DNA of 64,000 nucleotides, from positions 2,404,572 through 2,468,571 of the forward strand of contig KV454011.1 in NCBI GenBank assembly GCA_001661245.1, read 5' to 3'. Positions 31,492-40,953 of the stretch are shown here, piece after piece. The translations under genes and the position numbers were made by a program. The notes under the pieces are model-generated. The model was not told the DNA's origin and searched no databases. It was given only the letters and a program-made list of their open reading frames with translations. Origin of the DNA: Pachysolen tannophilus NRRL Y-2460. Lineage: Eukaryota; Ascomycota; Pichiomycetes; Alaninales; Pachysolenaceae. The stretch's first letter is position 1, and each line of letters begins with the position of its first letter.

Positions 31492-33708
31492 ATGTCTGCT
31501 GTTGCTTCAGATCCTGATACGTTTAGAATATTAGTAACTACAGACAATCATGTTGGGTATCAAGAATCTGATCCAATCAGAGGTAATGACTCGTGGAAAA
31601 CTTTTGAAGAGATTATGTATATTGCTAAAGAGCAAAATATAGATTTTGTACTTCAAGCAGGTGATTTATTCCATGTGAATAAGCCTTCGAAGAAATCAAT
31701 GTTTCATGTATTGAAGAGTCTTCGGACATGTTGTTATGGGAGTAAACCAATTGAGTTTGAACTTTTATCTGATCTGTCGTTATCGATTGATAATAGGGGT
31801 TTAAACCATTGTAATTTTCAAGATCCTAATATTAACGTTGCAGTTCCAGTATTTGCCATTGCCGGGAATCATGATGATAGTACAGGTGATGAATTATTGG
31901 ATCCAATGGATCTACTTAGTGTCACTGGGTTGATAAATCATTTTGGTAAAAATTTGAATAATGATAAAGTTACCGTTGCTCCTCTTTTATTTCAAAAAGG
32001 TACTACAAAATTGGCATTATATGGATTATCAAATATAAGAGATGAAAGATTATACAAGACTTTTATTGATGGTGATGTGAAGTTTTTAAAAATAGATGAG
32101 AAATCAAAGAGAATGAATCTTGATCAATCTGATTTTTTCAATTTATTAGCAGTACATCAAAATCATACTGAACATACAGATACAAGTTATTTACCTGAAA
32201 ATTTCTTACCTAAATTTCTTGATCTAGTTGTATGGGGCCATGAACATGAATGTATACCATACTTTACTTCTTCTACTAATGGCTTTAAAGTCTTACAACC
32301 AGGTTCTTCTGTGGCGACTTCGTTATCAGATGGAGAAGTTCCTAGAAAACATATTTTCATATTAGAAGTTAAAAACAAAAATGTGAAAATGATTAATATA
32401 CCATTGAAAACAGTTAGGCCCTTTATATTGAAAACAATAGATTTAACAAAAGAAATCACATTAACTGGGAATGTAACTCGGGATAAAAAGAAAATTAATG
32501 ATTTTTTAATAAGAGAAACCGAAAATTTAATTGAAGAAGCAAGAAATAATTGGAAACAACTCAACCAGGAAGAAGAGGAAGAAGGCCAGGATGATGACGA
32601 TGATGACGATCTGGAACAAGCTTTATCAAACGGACAAGAGGATAATATTCCTTTGCCCCTAATCAGATTGAAAGTAGAATATACTGATGGATACGAAATT
32701 GAAAATCCAAGAAGGTTTTCAAATAGGTTTGTCGGGAAAGTTGCCAATGTAAATGATGTCGCCTTATTTCATCGTAAAAAGACCACAAATAGTTTATTGG
32801 ACAAGAAAAAATTAACCAAGAAGAAAGGTGTTGGAGCCTTAGGTGAAGATAATGAAGAAGAAGAAGAAGTTGATTTAAATACCGATATAAGTACTTTAAT
32901 CAATGCTTTCCTTACTGATAATGATTTGAATCTTATAAGTAAGAAACAATTGGGTGATATCATAAAACAGTTCATTGAGAAAGATGATAAATCTGTTTTG
33001 AAAAAATATGTTGATGATGAGTTAAATAAGGATTTCAAAATTTTGTTGAGCATAGCAGAGAATAGTATAAAAGAAAATTTGTTAAATGAAGATTCAATAG
33101 ATTTTAATGACAATTCGGATAAGAATGAAAAATTATCCGATTTGAAAAAAGGTTTCAAAGAAATTTTGAGACAAATAAATCAGGATAAAAAGCAAGATTC
33201 AAAGGAGTCACAAAAATTACTGCAAGAAAGAAAGAAACAAAAGCATAATATTAAAAGTACTGAATATATTGCTGATTCTTCTTCAGAAGACTTCAACAAA
33301 AGCGAAGATGGAGATTTTATTATGGAGAACGAACTTAAACAGAAGACCCCGAAAAATATAAATCAGAAAAGGAAAATTCGAGAAGCCTCAGTTGAAGTAA
33401 TCTCATCATCTGAAAAAGAACAAGAACCATTAGATATTAGCGACATCAGTGAGGACGATAGGTTAAGTGATCTCAATGATGATGAATTGATATCAATGTC
33501 CCAACCTAAAAAGCAAATGAATACAAAATCAAAATCAACCCCTACAACTAGAGGAGAAAGGGGAAGAGGGAGGGCCAGAGGAAGAGGCAGTTCACGAAAT
33601 GCTCGAAAAAGCAGAGTTTCTAAGGATACAACCAAGGAACCTCAAGATACTGCGAGAGGAGAAGGAATAATGAATATGATTAGTAGTTTAGCCAATAGAA
33701 AAAAATAG
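31492..33708 (+). CDS. MRE11: Mre11 double-strand-break repair nuclease
   Basis: Mn-dependent nuclease of the Mre11-Rad50-Xrs2 complex in double-strand-break repair, meiosis and telomere upkeep. The 738 residues compare with about 690 in S. cerevisiae. Phosphoesterase motifs appear in order: TTDNHVGYQE, QAGDLFHVNKPS, AIAGNHDD, AVHQNH and VWGHEHECIP, covering all metal-binding His/Asp positions. QPGSSVATSL and the DNA-binding cap follow. The C-terminal third is Asp/Glu/Lys-rich and ends in an Arg-Gly patch (GERGRGRARGRGSS near 685-700), a likely methylated DNA-binding tail. Start ATG at 31492 fits the family start. Confidence 0.97.
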   Translation: MSAVASDPDTFRILVTTDNHVGYQESDPIRGNDSWKTFEEIMYIAKEQNIDFVLQAGDLFHVNKPSKKSMFHVLKSLRTCCYGSKPIEFELLSDLSLSIDNRGLNHCNFQDPNINVAVPVFAIAGNHDDSTGDELLDPMDLLSVTGLINHFGKNLNNDKVTVAPLLFQKGTTKLALYGLSNIRDERLYKTFIDGDVKFLKIDEKSKRMNLDQSDFFNLLAVHQNHTEHTDTSYLPENFLPKFLDLVVWGHEHECIPYFTSSTNGFKVLQPGSSVATSLSDGEVPRKHIFILEVKNKNVKMINIPLKTVRPFILKTIDLTKEITLTGNVTRDKKKINDFLIRETENLIEEARNNWKQLNQEEEEEGQDDDDDDDLEQALSNGQEDNIPLPLIRLKVEYTDGYEIENPRRFSNRFVGKVANVNDVALFHRKKTTNSLLDKKKLTKKKGVGALGEDNEEEEEVDLNTDISTLINAFLTDNDLNLISKKQLGDIIKQFIEKDDKSVLKKYVDDELNKDFKILLSIAENSIKENLLNEDSIDFNDNSDKNEKLSDLKKGFKEILRQINQDKKQDSKESQKLLQERKKQKHNIKSTEYIADSSSEDFNKSEDGDFIMENELKQKTPKNINQKRKIREASVEVISSSEKEQEPLDISDISEDDRLSDLNDDELISMSQPKKQMNTKSKSTPTTRGERGRGRARGRGSSRNARKSRVSKDTTKEPQDTARGEGIMNMISSLANRKK

Positions 33709-33845
33709 TAAACTTTTGTCTTTATATGTTTTTATTTTAAAAAGTCCATTGTAGTTTTTAATGGTCAACTTTGGAATAAATAAAAATAAATAAAATAAAT
33801 AGAAATATAAAAAAACAATCATTACTGTATCTAAACAAACATTAT

Positions 33846-35681
33846 TTAATCATCATCACCAACTATAAGATTCAAGAATCTATGATACCAATACCTCAGT
33901 TGTTTCTTATCTTTATTATCAATGTGGTATTCTTCACTATTCAAATACAGTTCTTCATAATCTTCAATTTCTTTTAAGTACTTATCGAAGTTGACCTCAC
34001 TTACTTTTCTCCATTTGGTTCTGAATATAATCTTGTAACCAATGTACAATGCCAGGTCAACGAATAGCAATAAAAATGAAAACAAGAATGTTTCTAAACT
34101 CCAGTATTCTTTTGAAGGATAATATAATAGGTATGGATTTATAAAAATCATTGAAAAGAAACAAATAGCTCCCAAGATTGCCAAATATGGCTGATACCAA
34201 GCTCTAAAATATAAGTCTTTTCTGTCTATTCCTTTATATTTTAACAGCTTATAGAAAAAACAATAAGTGGAACAAATAAGGAAATAATTCAACAATTGAC
34301 ATTGGGTAACTAAGTTAATAATCCAGTCCAATACAATTGAAGAATTAGTTCCCAATTCTAATAGTGATAACAAACCCCAGCATAAACTAATCAAGACACA
34401 ATACATAGGAACACCATTTTTGGTACAGTGAGTTAAAAATTTTGGTGTTTTCCCATTCTTAGCCAATCCGTACAAAGTTCTTGAGGTACAATATGTGTAT
34501 GAATTACCAGCGCTAAAAGCAGATAAAACTAACAATGCATTCACGATATCTGGCAAAACAGGTATATCCAAATTTTTCATTGCTATAACGTAAGGGGAGG
34601 AACCAGCTCCTGGTCTTGATTCTGAAATAGCACTTATCAACTGGCTGTCTCTCGAAGAACATACAATTCCAACACAAAGAGCACCACCAATAAACATAAA
34701 AGTTAATCTAAAGAAAACTTGTTTGAATGCTTTAGGTAAATTTTTCTTACGAACTTCACCTTTTATTTCTCCTGCAACACTAGCCACATAATCTGGACCT
34801 GCAATTGTAAAACTTGCCTGAATCAAACATGCTAAAAACCCTTGGAATCTACCTAAATTGCCTGTAGTCAAATATTCAACCATTGGTGATGGTTCATTCC
34901 AATTTCTAAAACCATAAGCATCTCTATGAGGATTGGCACCAACCATAGTGAAAAATGTGAAAAGCATAAGTCCTGCTGCTAATATCACTTTACCTATACT
35001 TAACCAAAACTCAGTTTCTCCATAATAGCTTACAGCTGACATGCTAATGATAAAATATAACCCAAGTTGAATTCCTAATTCTATTCCCGGATTATGAGTT
35101 GAATTCCAATATTCTATAATCGTATGAACACCAGAAATTTCAAAAGGAATCAACGCACCTTGCAAGACCCAAAAATTAAAACCTTGCATAAATTCCAAAG
35201 CTTCATCACATAATATACCTGTTAAAGTTATAAATGGAGAAGTTGTTGGAAGAAAGCAAACCATTTCTGCCGTACAAAGTGTAACGAAAAAAACTGGAAT
35301 ACACCATATCAGAAACGACAATAATAAACTTAGTGGTCCACCTTCATACAAAGAAGTACCAATAGACACAAAAAGTGCCGTTCCAATAGTACCACCAATA
35401 CCTATCAACTGAACATGCCTATTTTTCAAATTTCTTCTAGTAGTGTAAACTGAAGGTATTAAAGTTGAAGATGAGTCTGAAGCAACATTATCAACTTCTG
35501 TATCAATACGAAACTGATAATCACCTTTATCATACCTATCTATTCCAGTTGCTACAACGTATTGGCTATTTTCTTTTTCGTCTTGCTCAACTGTTGTTGT
35601 CAAAACGGCCGTAGTCGATTTAGCAGGAGGTAGCGGTACTAAATGATCATATAAAAAATTTTTCAACTTTGACTTCGACAT
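33846..35681 (-). CDS. AGP2: Agp2-like amino-acid/carnitine permease
   Basis: YAT-family (APC superfamily) plasma-membrane permease of 611 residues from the ATG at 35681; the frame goes 23 codons further only to a TTG. A hydrophilic N-terminus leads to NLKNRHVQLIGIGGTIGTAL, the first half-helix with its GxG substrate loop, and about twelve membrane segments. AGPDYVASVAGEIKGEVRK, SAFSAGNSYTYCTSRTLYGL and GVPMYCVLISLCWGL are the strongest marks and are closest in memory to S. cerevisiae Agp2, a carnitine and polyamine-related permease or sensor. The family is certain; the AGP2 orthology is a judgement, since Candida has many permease paralogues. Confidence 0.8.
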   Translation of the reverse strand: MSKSKLKNFLYDHLVPLPPAKSTTAVLTTTVEQDEKENSQYVVATGIDRYDKGDYQFRIDTEVDNVASDSSSTLIPSVYTTRRNLKNRHVQLIGIGGTIGTALFVSIGTSLYEGGPLSLLLSFLIWCIPVFFVTLCTAEMVCFLPTTSPFITLTGILCDEALEFMQGFNFWVLQGALIPFEISGVHTIIEYWNSTHNPGIELGIQLGLYFIISMSAVSYYGETEFWLSIGKVILAAGLMLFTFFTMVGANPHRDAYGFRNWNEPSPMVEYLTTGNLGRFQGFLACLIQASFTIAGPDYVASVAGEIKGEVRKKNLPKAFKQVFFRLTFMFIGGALCVGIVCSSRDSQLISAISESRPGAGSSPYVIAMKNLDIPVLPDIVNALLVLSAFSAGNSYTYCTSRTLYGLAKNGKTPKFLTHCTKNGVPMYCVLISLCWGLLSLLELGTNSSIVLDWIINLVTQCQLLNYFLICSTYCFFYKLLKYKGIDRKDLYFRAWYQPYLAILGAICFFSMIFINPYLLYYPSKEYWSLETFLFSFLLLFVDLALYIGYKIIFRTKWRKVSEVNFDKYLKEIEDYEELYLNSEEYHIDNKDKKQLRYWYHRFLNLIVGDDD

Positions 35682-36260
35682 ACTAAACGCTTTTACTGTA
35701 ATTACCTCGATAATAAAAGACTCGATAATAAAAAAACCCACAAGAATCAAAATGATTCAGGCAACATATTAAGAAATATAATAGATATACGTCTTTATAT
35801 ATATATACATATAGATATATATGTATATATATTGGTTTCACCTATTAGCATGATTAGCATAATGCAGCCTCCAAAAGAGTTCTACTTACAGAATGAAAAT
35901 GACATATGACATAATGTATAGTCTTTTTTTTTGTTTTTCAATGATCACGTCCATTTGACCTCAAGCAAGTAGTTGAAGATAAAAAGCGGGCATATGGTGC
36001 ATATGGTGCATATGGATGCGCTGTACATTCCATTGGTGTAAAAACCCTTATTTCTTTGTGGGGCTTTAACTTAAAATGGAATTTTAATCACAATTTTCAG
36101 TTATCAGGTAATAAATAAACCGAATAGAGGTATTTATTCCGTTTAAGATTAAGCTTATCTTTTAACTATGTTGCCTAAAAATATAGAAGATCAAAACTTA
36201 AATACTTTAAATGGCTGCACGCGATAAACACTACAAGATGCTACGAGATACTTCTTCAAT
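35682..36260. other. Intergenic left of the rearranged zinc-finger locus
   Basis: About 580 bp. It has TA/TATG repeats at 35800-35832 and a 9-bp tandem repeat (CATATGGTG, three units, the last with one change) at 35991-36017. A 20-codon upstream ORF starts at ATG 36211 and stops at 36271-36273, crossing the rearrangement junction out of frame with the downstream gene. Confidence 0.6.
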
Positions 36261-36286
36261 TATTATCTTTTGAAGATTTTTTAACA

Positions 36287-37176
36287 GGAAACTATATGAA
36301 CACCAACAACGAAGACTTGTGCCAGTTCACAAGTGTCTTTGAAGAAGAGAATCATGAATCTCAAGAGAATCATGGATCTCAAGAGCATCACGAGTCTTGT
36401 AGATGTACTGAGTGTCTTGACAATAGTGATTTACTTCTAGATTTGGAAAGTAATTTCAATACTTTGCCAGATTCATCTTCTCCCAACACTCCTTTGACAC
36501 CTCCAAGTTCAGAGGAAGATTCCTTAACAAATGAAGATTGGAAAACACTCAACGAGTTTATTCTGCAAGAGTTCCCAGAAGAAGCTAATTCTCAGGGTAA
36601 GGTTACCCCTGCTCAGACTGAAAACAGACTGGCAGATATGGAGAACGAAGCTGATTCTGAAAACTTCGATAAGTTACTAGAAGAATTAGAATTACACTTT
36701 GAGCAATCATCATCAGCTTCTGAAGATACTACACAAAATGGACTTTACGGGTTAGAGTACTATAGAAGACGTAATCATTTCAGGCTTAGTGACATGCCAC
36801 GAGGTGAAGTTTATCAATACGAGATTTCTCCTAAAGCAAATAAATCACGCTACGAGCCTCAAATCTTGAGAAGAAAAGGCGCAAAGAGATCATCTACCGA
36901 AGGTTTATGTCCATACTGCGAACATATTAATTTTTTGAAGTTAAGCTCTTCAGCTTACTTGCATCATTTAGGAATGAACCACGGCATTTTCTCCAATGGA
37001 GAAAAAGTCAAGGAACCAACATTTGAAGAAAGACAAGAACTTAGCAGTTGTGGGAAAATTAAAACAATAGCAGGTTTCAGGTGCCCATACGAAAACTGTA
37101 AAATCGGCCACATCAAGGTCCCACAATTCAAACCTATACCTAGCAAAAACAGATACAAGAACTACCTTAGACATTG
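36287..37176 (+). repeat. Direct repeat, left copy (gene-conversion-like tract)
   Basis: Matches 44449-45320 in the same orientation. Apart from one substitution near 36345 and an 18-bp insertion, the bases are identical by eye. Similarity drops sharply at both ends: 3 changes in 7 bases just left, and 8 changes in the final 40 bases of the ORF on the right. Confidence 0.92.
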
Positions 37177-37216
37177 TAAGTTCTGCCACAATCGAGGCAA
37201 AAAATTGAAACATTGA
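36296..37216 (+). CDS. Rua1-C-type zinc-finger regulator, left copy (5'-truncated)
   Basis: 306 residues, near-identical to the gene at 44410. The acidic Ser-rich N-terminal half (PNTPLTPPSSEEDS) could be an activation domain. The C-terminal domain (from about residue 200) has EGLCPYCEHINFLKLSSSAY, HHLGMNHGIFSNGE and FRCPYENCKIG...LRHCKFCHN, matching the fungal Rua1 C-terminal (DUF4451) cysteine/histidine pattern. Homology with the right copy continues upstream into LSFED, but no ATG exists in that frame back to the stop at 36176. Translation would thus begin at 36296, losing 16 residues. The product carries six extra residues from an 18-bp insertion near 36355. Its native promoter fragment lies inverted downstream, so expression is doubtful. 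Confidence 0.75.
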   Translation: MNTNNEDLCQFTSVFEEENHESQENHGSQEHHESCRCTECLDNSDLLLDLESNFNTLPDSSSPNTPLTPPSSEEDSLTNEDWKTLNEFILQEFPEEANSQGKVTPAQTENRLADMENEADSENFDKLLEELELHFEQSSSASEDTTQNGLYGLEYYRRRNHFRLSDMPRGEVYQYEISPKANKSRYEPQILRRKGAKRSSTEGLCPYCEHINFLKLSSSAYLHHLGMNHGIFSNGEKVKEPTFEERQELSSCGKIKTIAGFRCPYENCKIGHIKVPQFKPIPSKNRYKNYLRHCKFCHNRGKKLKH

Positions 37217-37307
37217 TAAAATATGTATAAAACTATTGATTTTTTACCCTGAATTTTTTTACACTACAGTAGTTTTTGCTGTCTCCGTATTATAGATATA
37301 TTGAATA
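37217..37307. other. 3' flank of left zinc-finger copy
   Basis: No similarity to the 3' flank of the right copy. It runs into AGATAATA at 37307-37314, the inverse of TATTATCT at 36261-36268. Confidence 0.6.
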
Positions 37308-37527
37308 GATAATATCTATTGGATTCATTTTAGAAAGAAAAGTTCTTGATTTTTTAAAAAAAAGATTCTGAGGACTAACCTCTTCTTTTATATCATTCAT
37401 TCCCACTCTTTAGATTGGAGGAAACTGCTACAAATCTTTTGAAAAAATGCAATTATAATATCTTAATACAAAGATCTAGGAAACTATAGATCTATCCAGA
37501 TGTACGTCCTGCATATTATGCATAATG
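37308..37527 (-). pseudogene. Orphaned promoter and first codons of a zinc-finger paralogue
   Basis: Read on the minus strand, this is a diverged copy of 44200-44425: the promoter/5' leader plus ATG AAT CCA ATA GA (ATG at 37328) of the right-hand zinc-finger gene. After about five codons the similarity ends, and the frame closes at codon 13. It is the inverted 5' part of the left locus, separated from its body. Most positions match by eye with several small indels. The rest of the gap to 37724 shows no gene. Confidence 0.85.
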
Positions 37528-37724
37528 TGTACTTCAAGATTTCATACAAATGATTACTCGCAGATAACCACCTATTTATCATCTTGGAAAGATTCAGGGG
37601 CACAAAAGTTGAAGGAAGACTGTTTATAGTTAAATTTGAAAGATTGTATGATTGAATAACGGGAAAGTTTAGTAAAAAAAAAAAAAAATGGGGAAAAAAA
37701 AGAGTACTTAGTTCTATTTAGTGG

Positions 37725-38993
37725 TTATACCGGTTCAGATGCTTTTCCTAGATTCGAAGTTTCTTCTTCTTCTTCTTCTTCTATTTTGAAAGTCGTCATT
37801 GGAATTTTAAAGTTGTCACTGCTATTGGCATCATCAATATGAAATACAGTGTTTCTATCTGTATCCATTTCATGGGAAAGTTCATCATCGTCCAAGAGAG
37901 TTTCAGTTTGATCTTGCTGTTCTTCTTTTTGCTTTAACAAAACTGCAGATATCGCCGAACTTATAATTATAACAAATCCAATCCAGCTCAAAAGAGGTGG
38001 AACATGGTGCCATATGGTTAGTTCCCAGACTAGTGCATATATCATTTGTGTATAACTCACCAAAGACAGACGACCTGCTTTTTCTCTTTGAATACCAGCA
38101 GTCATGAATACTTGGTTGATAAATCCAGACAGTCCCAAGAGAAAGAAAAAAATCCAATGTTTTATGGTTTTTGGTAGTTGAATGGTTTCACTTTGTTTAA
38201 AAATTACAATCAAACAAGACACAATACAAGAGACACCAGAATAATACTGAACTGAAAGCAAAGGATGAGCTCTATTACCAATTGAACGAATCAATATTGT
38301 GACAAAACTACCCCCTAAAATTCCGAAAAATAATACGGAAGTGGCAAGTAGTCTGACTTTTGGATCTTTGGTTTCTACATCTTCATCTGTCTGATTATTT
38401 ACAAGGTACCAACTAAAGAGAAATGAAGGTCTTGCAATTAAGAGAACGCCAATCATTGAAAAAAGGCCACTGAGAGCTTCCCAGATTGAATATCTCTCTT
38501 TTAATAAAACATAGGCCAAAGCCAATGTTATACAAGGGCTGATAAATTCAATAACTATAGAATCACTAAGACTGATATAATGTAATGCATAATAAGATCC
38601 AAATAACCACAAGAACCCACTTGATCCCCTTAACAACAATAAATGCCGAACTTCTTTTGCACCAAATGGGAAATGCGGAATTTCCATGTAATACATATAG
38701 ACGGCAGAGCAAACAACAGTAAAAGACATCCTAACAAAAATTAGTTCAGAGGAACTTAAAGGTGTATTAAAGTTCTTATCATTTTCCAATAGTTTGACAA
38801 ATACAAACATAAGTGAATTGAAAAACTGACTTATAAACAAGAAGCATAATCCAATATTGTGCTTGAAATATTTCAAATAAATTTCCGAATTATAATATCT
38901 TTCCTTCAACCTTGCCAAAAATGAAGATGATGAATCCCCGTATAAAGCGGGCACATTGCTTTGAGTATAAGATGATGATGTTTGACTTATCAT
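37725..38993 (-). CDS. EamA/DMT-family membrane transporter, paralogue A
   Basis: 422 residues with about ten membrane segments in two EamA repeats. The N-terminus is cytosolic, and GLCFLFISQFFNSLMFVFVKLLE starts the first repeat. LLRGSSGFLWLFGSYYALHYISLSDS, FISPCITLALAYVLLKERYSIWEALSGLFSMIGVLLIARPSF, AGIQREKAGRLSLVSYTQMIYALVWE and an acidic Glu-run tail follow. It is closest to yeast YMR253C/YPL264C and animal SLC35G proteins; the substrate is unknown. It is a tandem paralogue of the gene at 39583, in the same orientation. Confidence 0.88.
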   Translation of the reverse strand: MISQTSSSYTQSNVPALYGDSSSSFLARLKERYYNSEIYLKYFKHNIGLCFLFISQFFNSLMFVFVKLLENDKNFNTPLSSSELIFVRMSFTVVCSAVYMYYMEIPHFPFGAKEVRHLLLLRGSSGFLWLFGSYYALHYISLSDSIVIEFISPCITLALAYVLLKERYSIWEALSGLFSMIGVLLIARPSFLFSWYLVNNQTDEDVETKDPKVRLLATSVLFFGILGGSFVTILIRSIGNRAHPLLSVQYYSGVSCIVSCLIVIFKQSETIQLPKTIKHWIFFFLLGLSGFINQVFMTAGIQREKAGRLSLVSYTQMIYALVWELTIWHHVPPLLSWIGFVIIISSAISAVLLKQKEEQQDQTETLLDDDELSHEMDTDRNTVFHIDDANSSDNFKIPMTTFKIEEEEEEETSNLGKASEPV

Positions 38994-39582
38994 TTTCTCG
39001 TTTTATTTCTATTTCTATCACACACACTCACTTTTAATTTTCCACTTCTTTTTTTCAACCTTTTACTTTTACAGTTGAACAAGTAATACTCTATAGCTCT
39101 ATATAATTCATGATAAACCTATCCTTGTTTTGTAGTTAATACTTTATGACTCATATAACTAGTTAAATGTAGTTAGTTAGCCACAGAAGAGATGCGATAA
39201 GATTTTTCAGTTAGCCGATTTACGCCCTATATTTAGCGAAATCGCTATCAAATAGATAAGTTCAAATTAATACTATAAATAAATGAGTAAACATTGCCCA
39301 TCACTTCTATCTCTAACTATATACCATATAGTACAAACTTCTAAGAAAATGGAAAACAAAACTAATTCGAAATGAAAGTAAAGGTTATAATGAAAAGGAA
39401 ACAAACTAAAACAAAAAAAAAGGAAGAACCTATGCAATGAAAACCCGCATTAAATATTAGTAAATCAAAGATGTAGATAAATATATATAAAAATTTCTGA
39501 TATTTCCCATTCCCCCTAGGAATACACCCCAAAAGATCTTAGATCTATTTTTTTTTTCCTAGTCGGATATTGTTTTTGAATG
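38994..39582. other. Intergenic between the two EamA paralogues
   Basis: 589 bp: promoter of the upstream-reading paralogue A and 3' flank of paralogue B. AT-rich, no gene seen. Confidence 0.55.
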
Positions 39583-40953
39583 TTATTTGGTAATGATAGA
39601 CAGTTCAGAACTAGAGTTAGAGCTCTTAATACTGCTTTCCTTTGGCACGGCACCGGCATTAAGATGTAATTTTTTGTTGACTAGAGATTCATTTGAATTT
39701 AAAATATTGGCAGAGTGGTTTAGTTTGCCAATGTTTTCCAACTCAACTGAATTTTGTTCTGCACCTCTACTTTCCATATCATCTTCAGATACGAACCTTT
39801 CTCTACGAACAATACCATTTGGTTCAATTGGTGGCTCATGTTTTGGTTTAAAGTAACATATGCATGCTGCGGATCCAATAATGATGAAAAAACCTATCCA
39901 ACTCAATATAGGTGGAAAATGATACCAAACTGTGATTTCCCAGAATAATGCATATATCATCTGTGTATAAGTCATTAATGCAGTTCTACCAGCTTTTTCT
40001 CTTTGTACACCTGCGGTTAAACAAAATTGCATAACAAATCCACTAACACCAATAAGGATAAAATAATACCATTGTCTTGGAGTATGTGGAATTTGAAAAG
40101 TTAATGAAGGGGTAACCATTATTGCAATAAATGATACTAAACAACAATACAGAGAGAAATATGATACGGAAAGGAGTGCATGTGCTCTTTTACCAATATA
40201 ACGTATTACAATCATAACAAAACCAGAACCCACGGCACCTAGCACAGCAACAAATGTGGCCAATATTCTCTTTGAAGGATCTGCAGTTTCAACGTTAGTA
40301 TCAGTTTCGCTACTTGTTTCATTTCCAAAGATAAATGTAGGCCTTGCTATTAAAACAACACCCAATAAAGAAAATATACCTCCAACACCTTCAATCCAAG
40401 TAAATGTTTCGTGCAAGATTAAGTACGCAGCCAACCCAGTTATTGAAGGACCCAAAAACATCAACACTGTAGCATCACTAACACTTAAATATTGTAAAGA
40501 AAAATACATTCCAAATACCCCAAAAAACCCGGTAACTCCTCTCATGATTAGCCATTTTCTCAAACCTTTAGGACCTAATGGGAAATCAGGAGTCTTTGCA
40601 AAATACATATATATAAAACACATGATATAAGTTATCGACATCCTAGCAAATAAAATTTGAAAAGGATTCATCGGCACTTCGAAATCAGGATCTGTTTCCA
40701 ACAATTTGCATGACATATTCATCAAGGAATTGAAAAACTGAGCAACGCAAACCAACGATAACCCAATATTTGGCAGTACAAACCTATCATAATAAGAGGT
40801 TAATATTGTCTTCATCTTATACAACTGTGAACTCCCCAATATCGTTTCGTCATTATCACTGTCATCATAAATGGACAACTCAAAGGAGTCATTATCATCG
40901 TTATCTTTTAATAAACCTCTACCTACGCTCAGGTTCCGATCTCTATCTGTCAT
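39583..40953 (-). CDS. EamA/DMT-family membrane transporter, paralogue B
   Basis: 456 residues from the ATG at 40953 (MTDRDRNLSVG); seven codons upstream reach only a GTG. It has about ten membrane segments in two EamA repeats. GLSLVCVAQFFNSLMNMSCKLLE, IMRGVTGFFGVFGMYFSLQYLSVSDATVLMFLGPSITGLAAYLIL, LGVVLIARPTFIFG, AGVQREKAGRTALMTYTQMIYALFWEITVWYHFPP align with paralogue A throughout. The cytosolic tails differ: this one ends in a Ser-rich segment. Tandem duplication is clear; the substrate is unknown. Confidence 0.88.
   Translation of the reverse strand: MTDRDRNLSVGRGLLKDNDDNDSFELSIYDDSDNDETILGSSQLYKMKTILTSYYDRFVLPNIGLSLVCVAQFFNSLMNMSCKLLETDPDFEVPMNPFQILFARMSITYIMCFIYMYFAKTPDFPLGPKGLRKWLIMRGVTGFFGVFGMYFSLQYLSVSDATVLMFLGPSITGLAAYLILHETFTWIEGVGGIFSLLGVVLIARPTFIFGNETSSETDTNVETADPSKRILATFVAVLGAVGSGFVMIVIRYIGKRAHALLSVSYFSLYCCLVSFIAIMVTPSLTFQIPHTPRQWYYFILIGVSGFVMQFCLTAGVQREKAGRTALMTYTQMIYALFWEITVWYHFPPILSWIGFFIIIGSAACICYFKPKHEPPIEPNGIVRRERFVSEDDMESRGAEQNSVELENIGKLNHSANILNSNESLVNKKLHLNAGAVPKESSIKSSNSSSELSIITK

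Noticed and set aside
36176-36295. Start of the left zinc-finger copy upstream of 36296
   Set aside because: The frame is open back to 36179 but contains no ATG; the ATG at 36211 is in another frame and stops at 36273.
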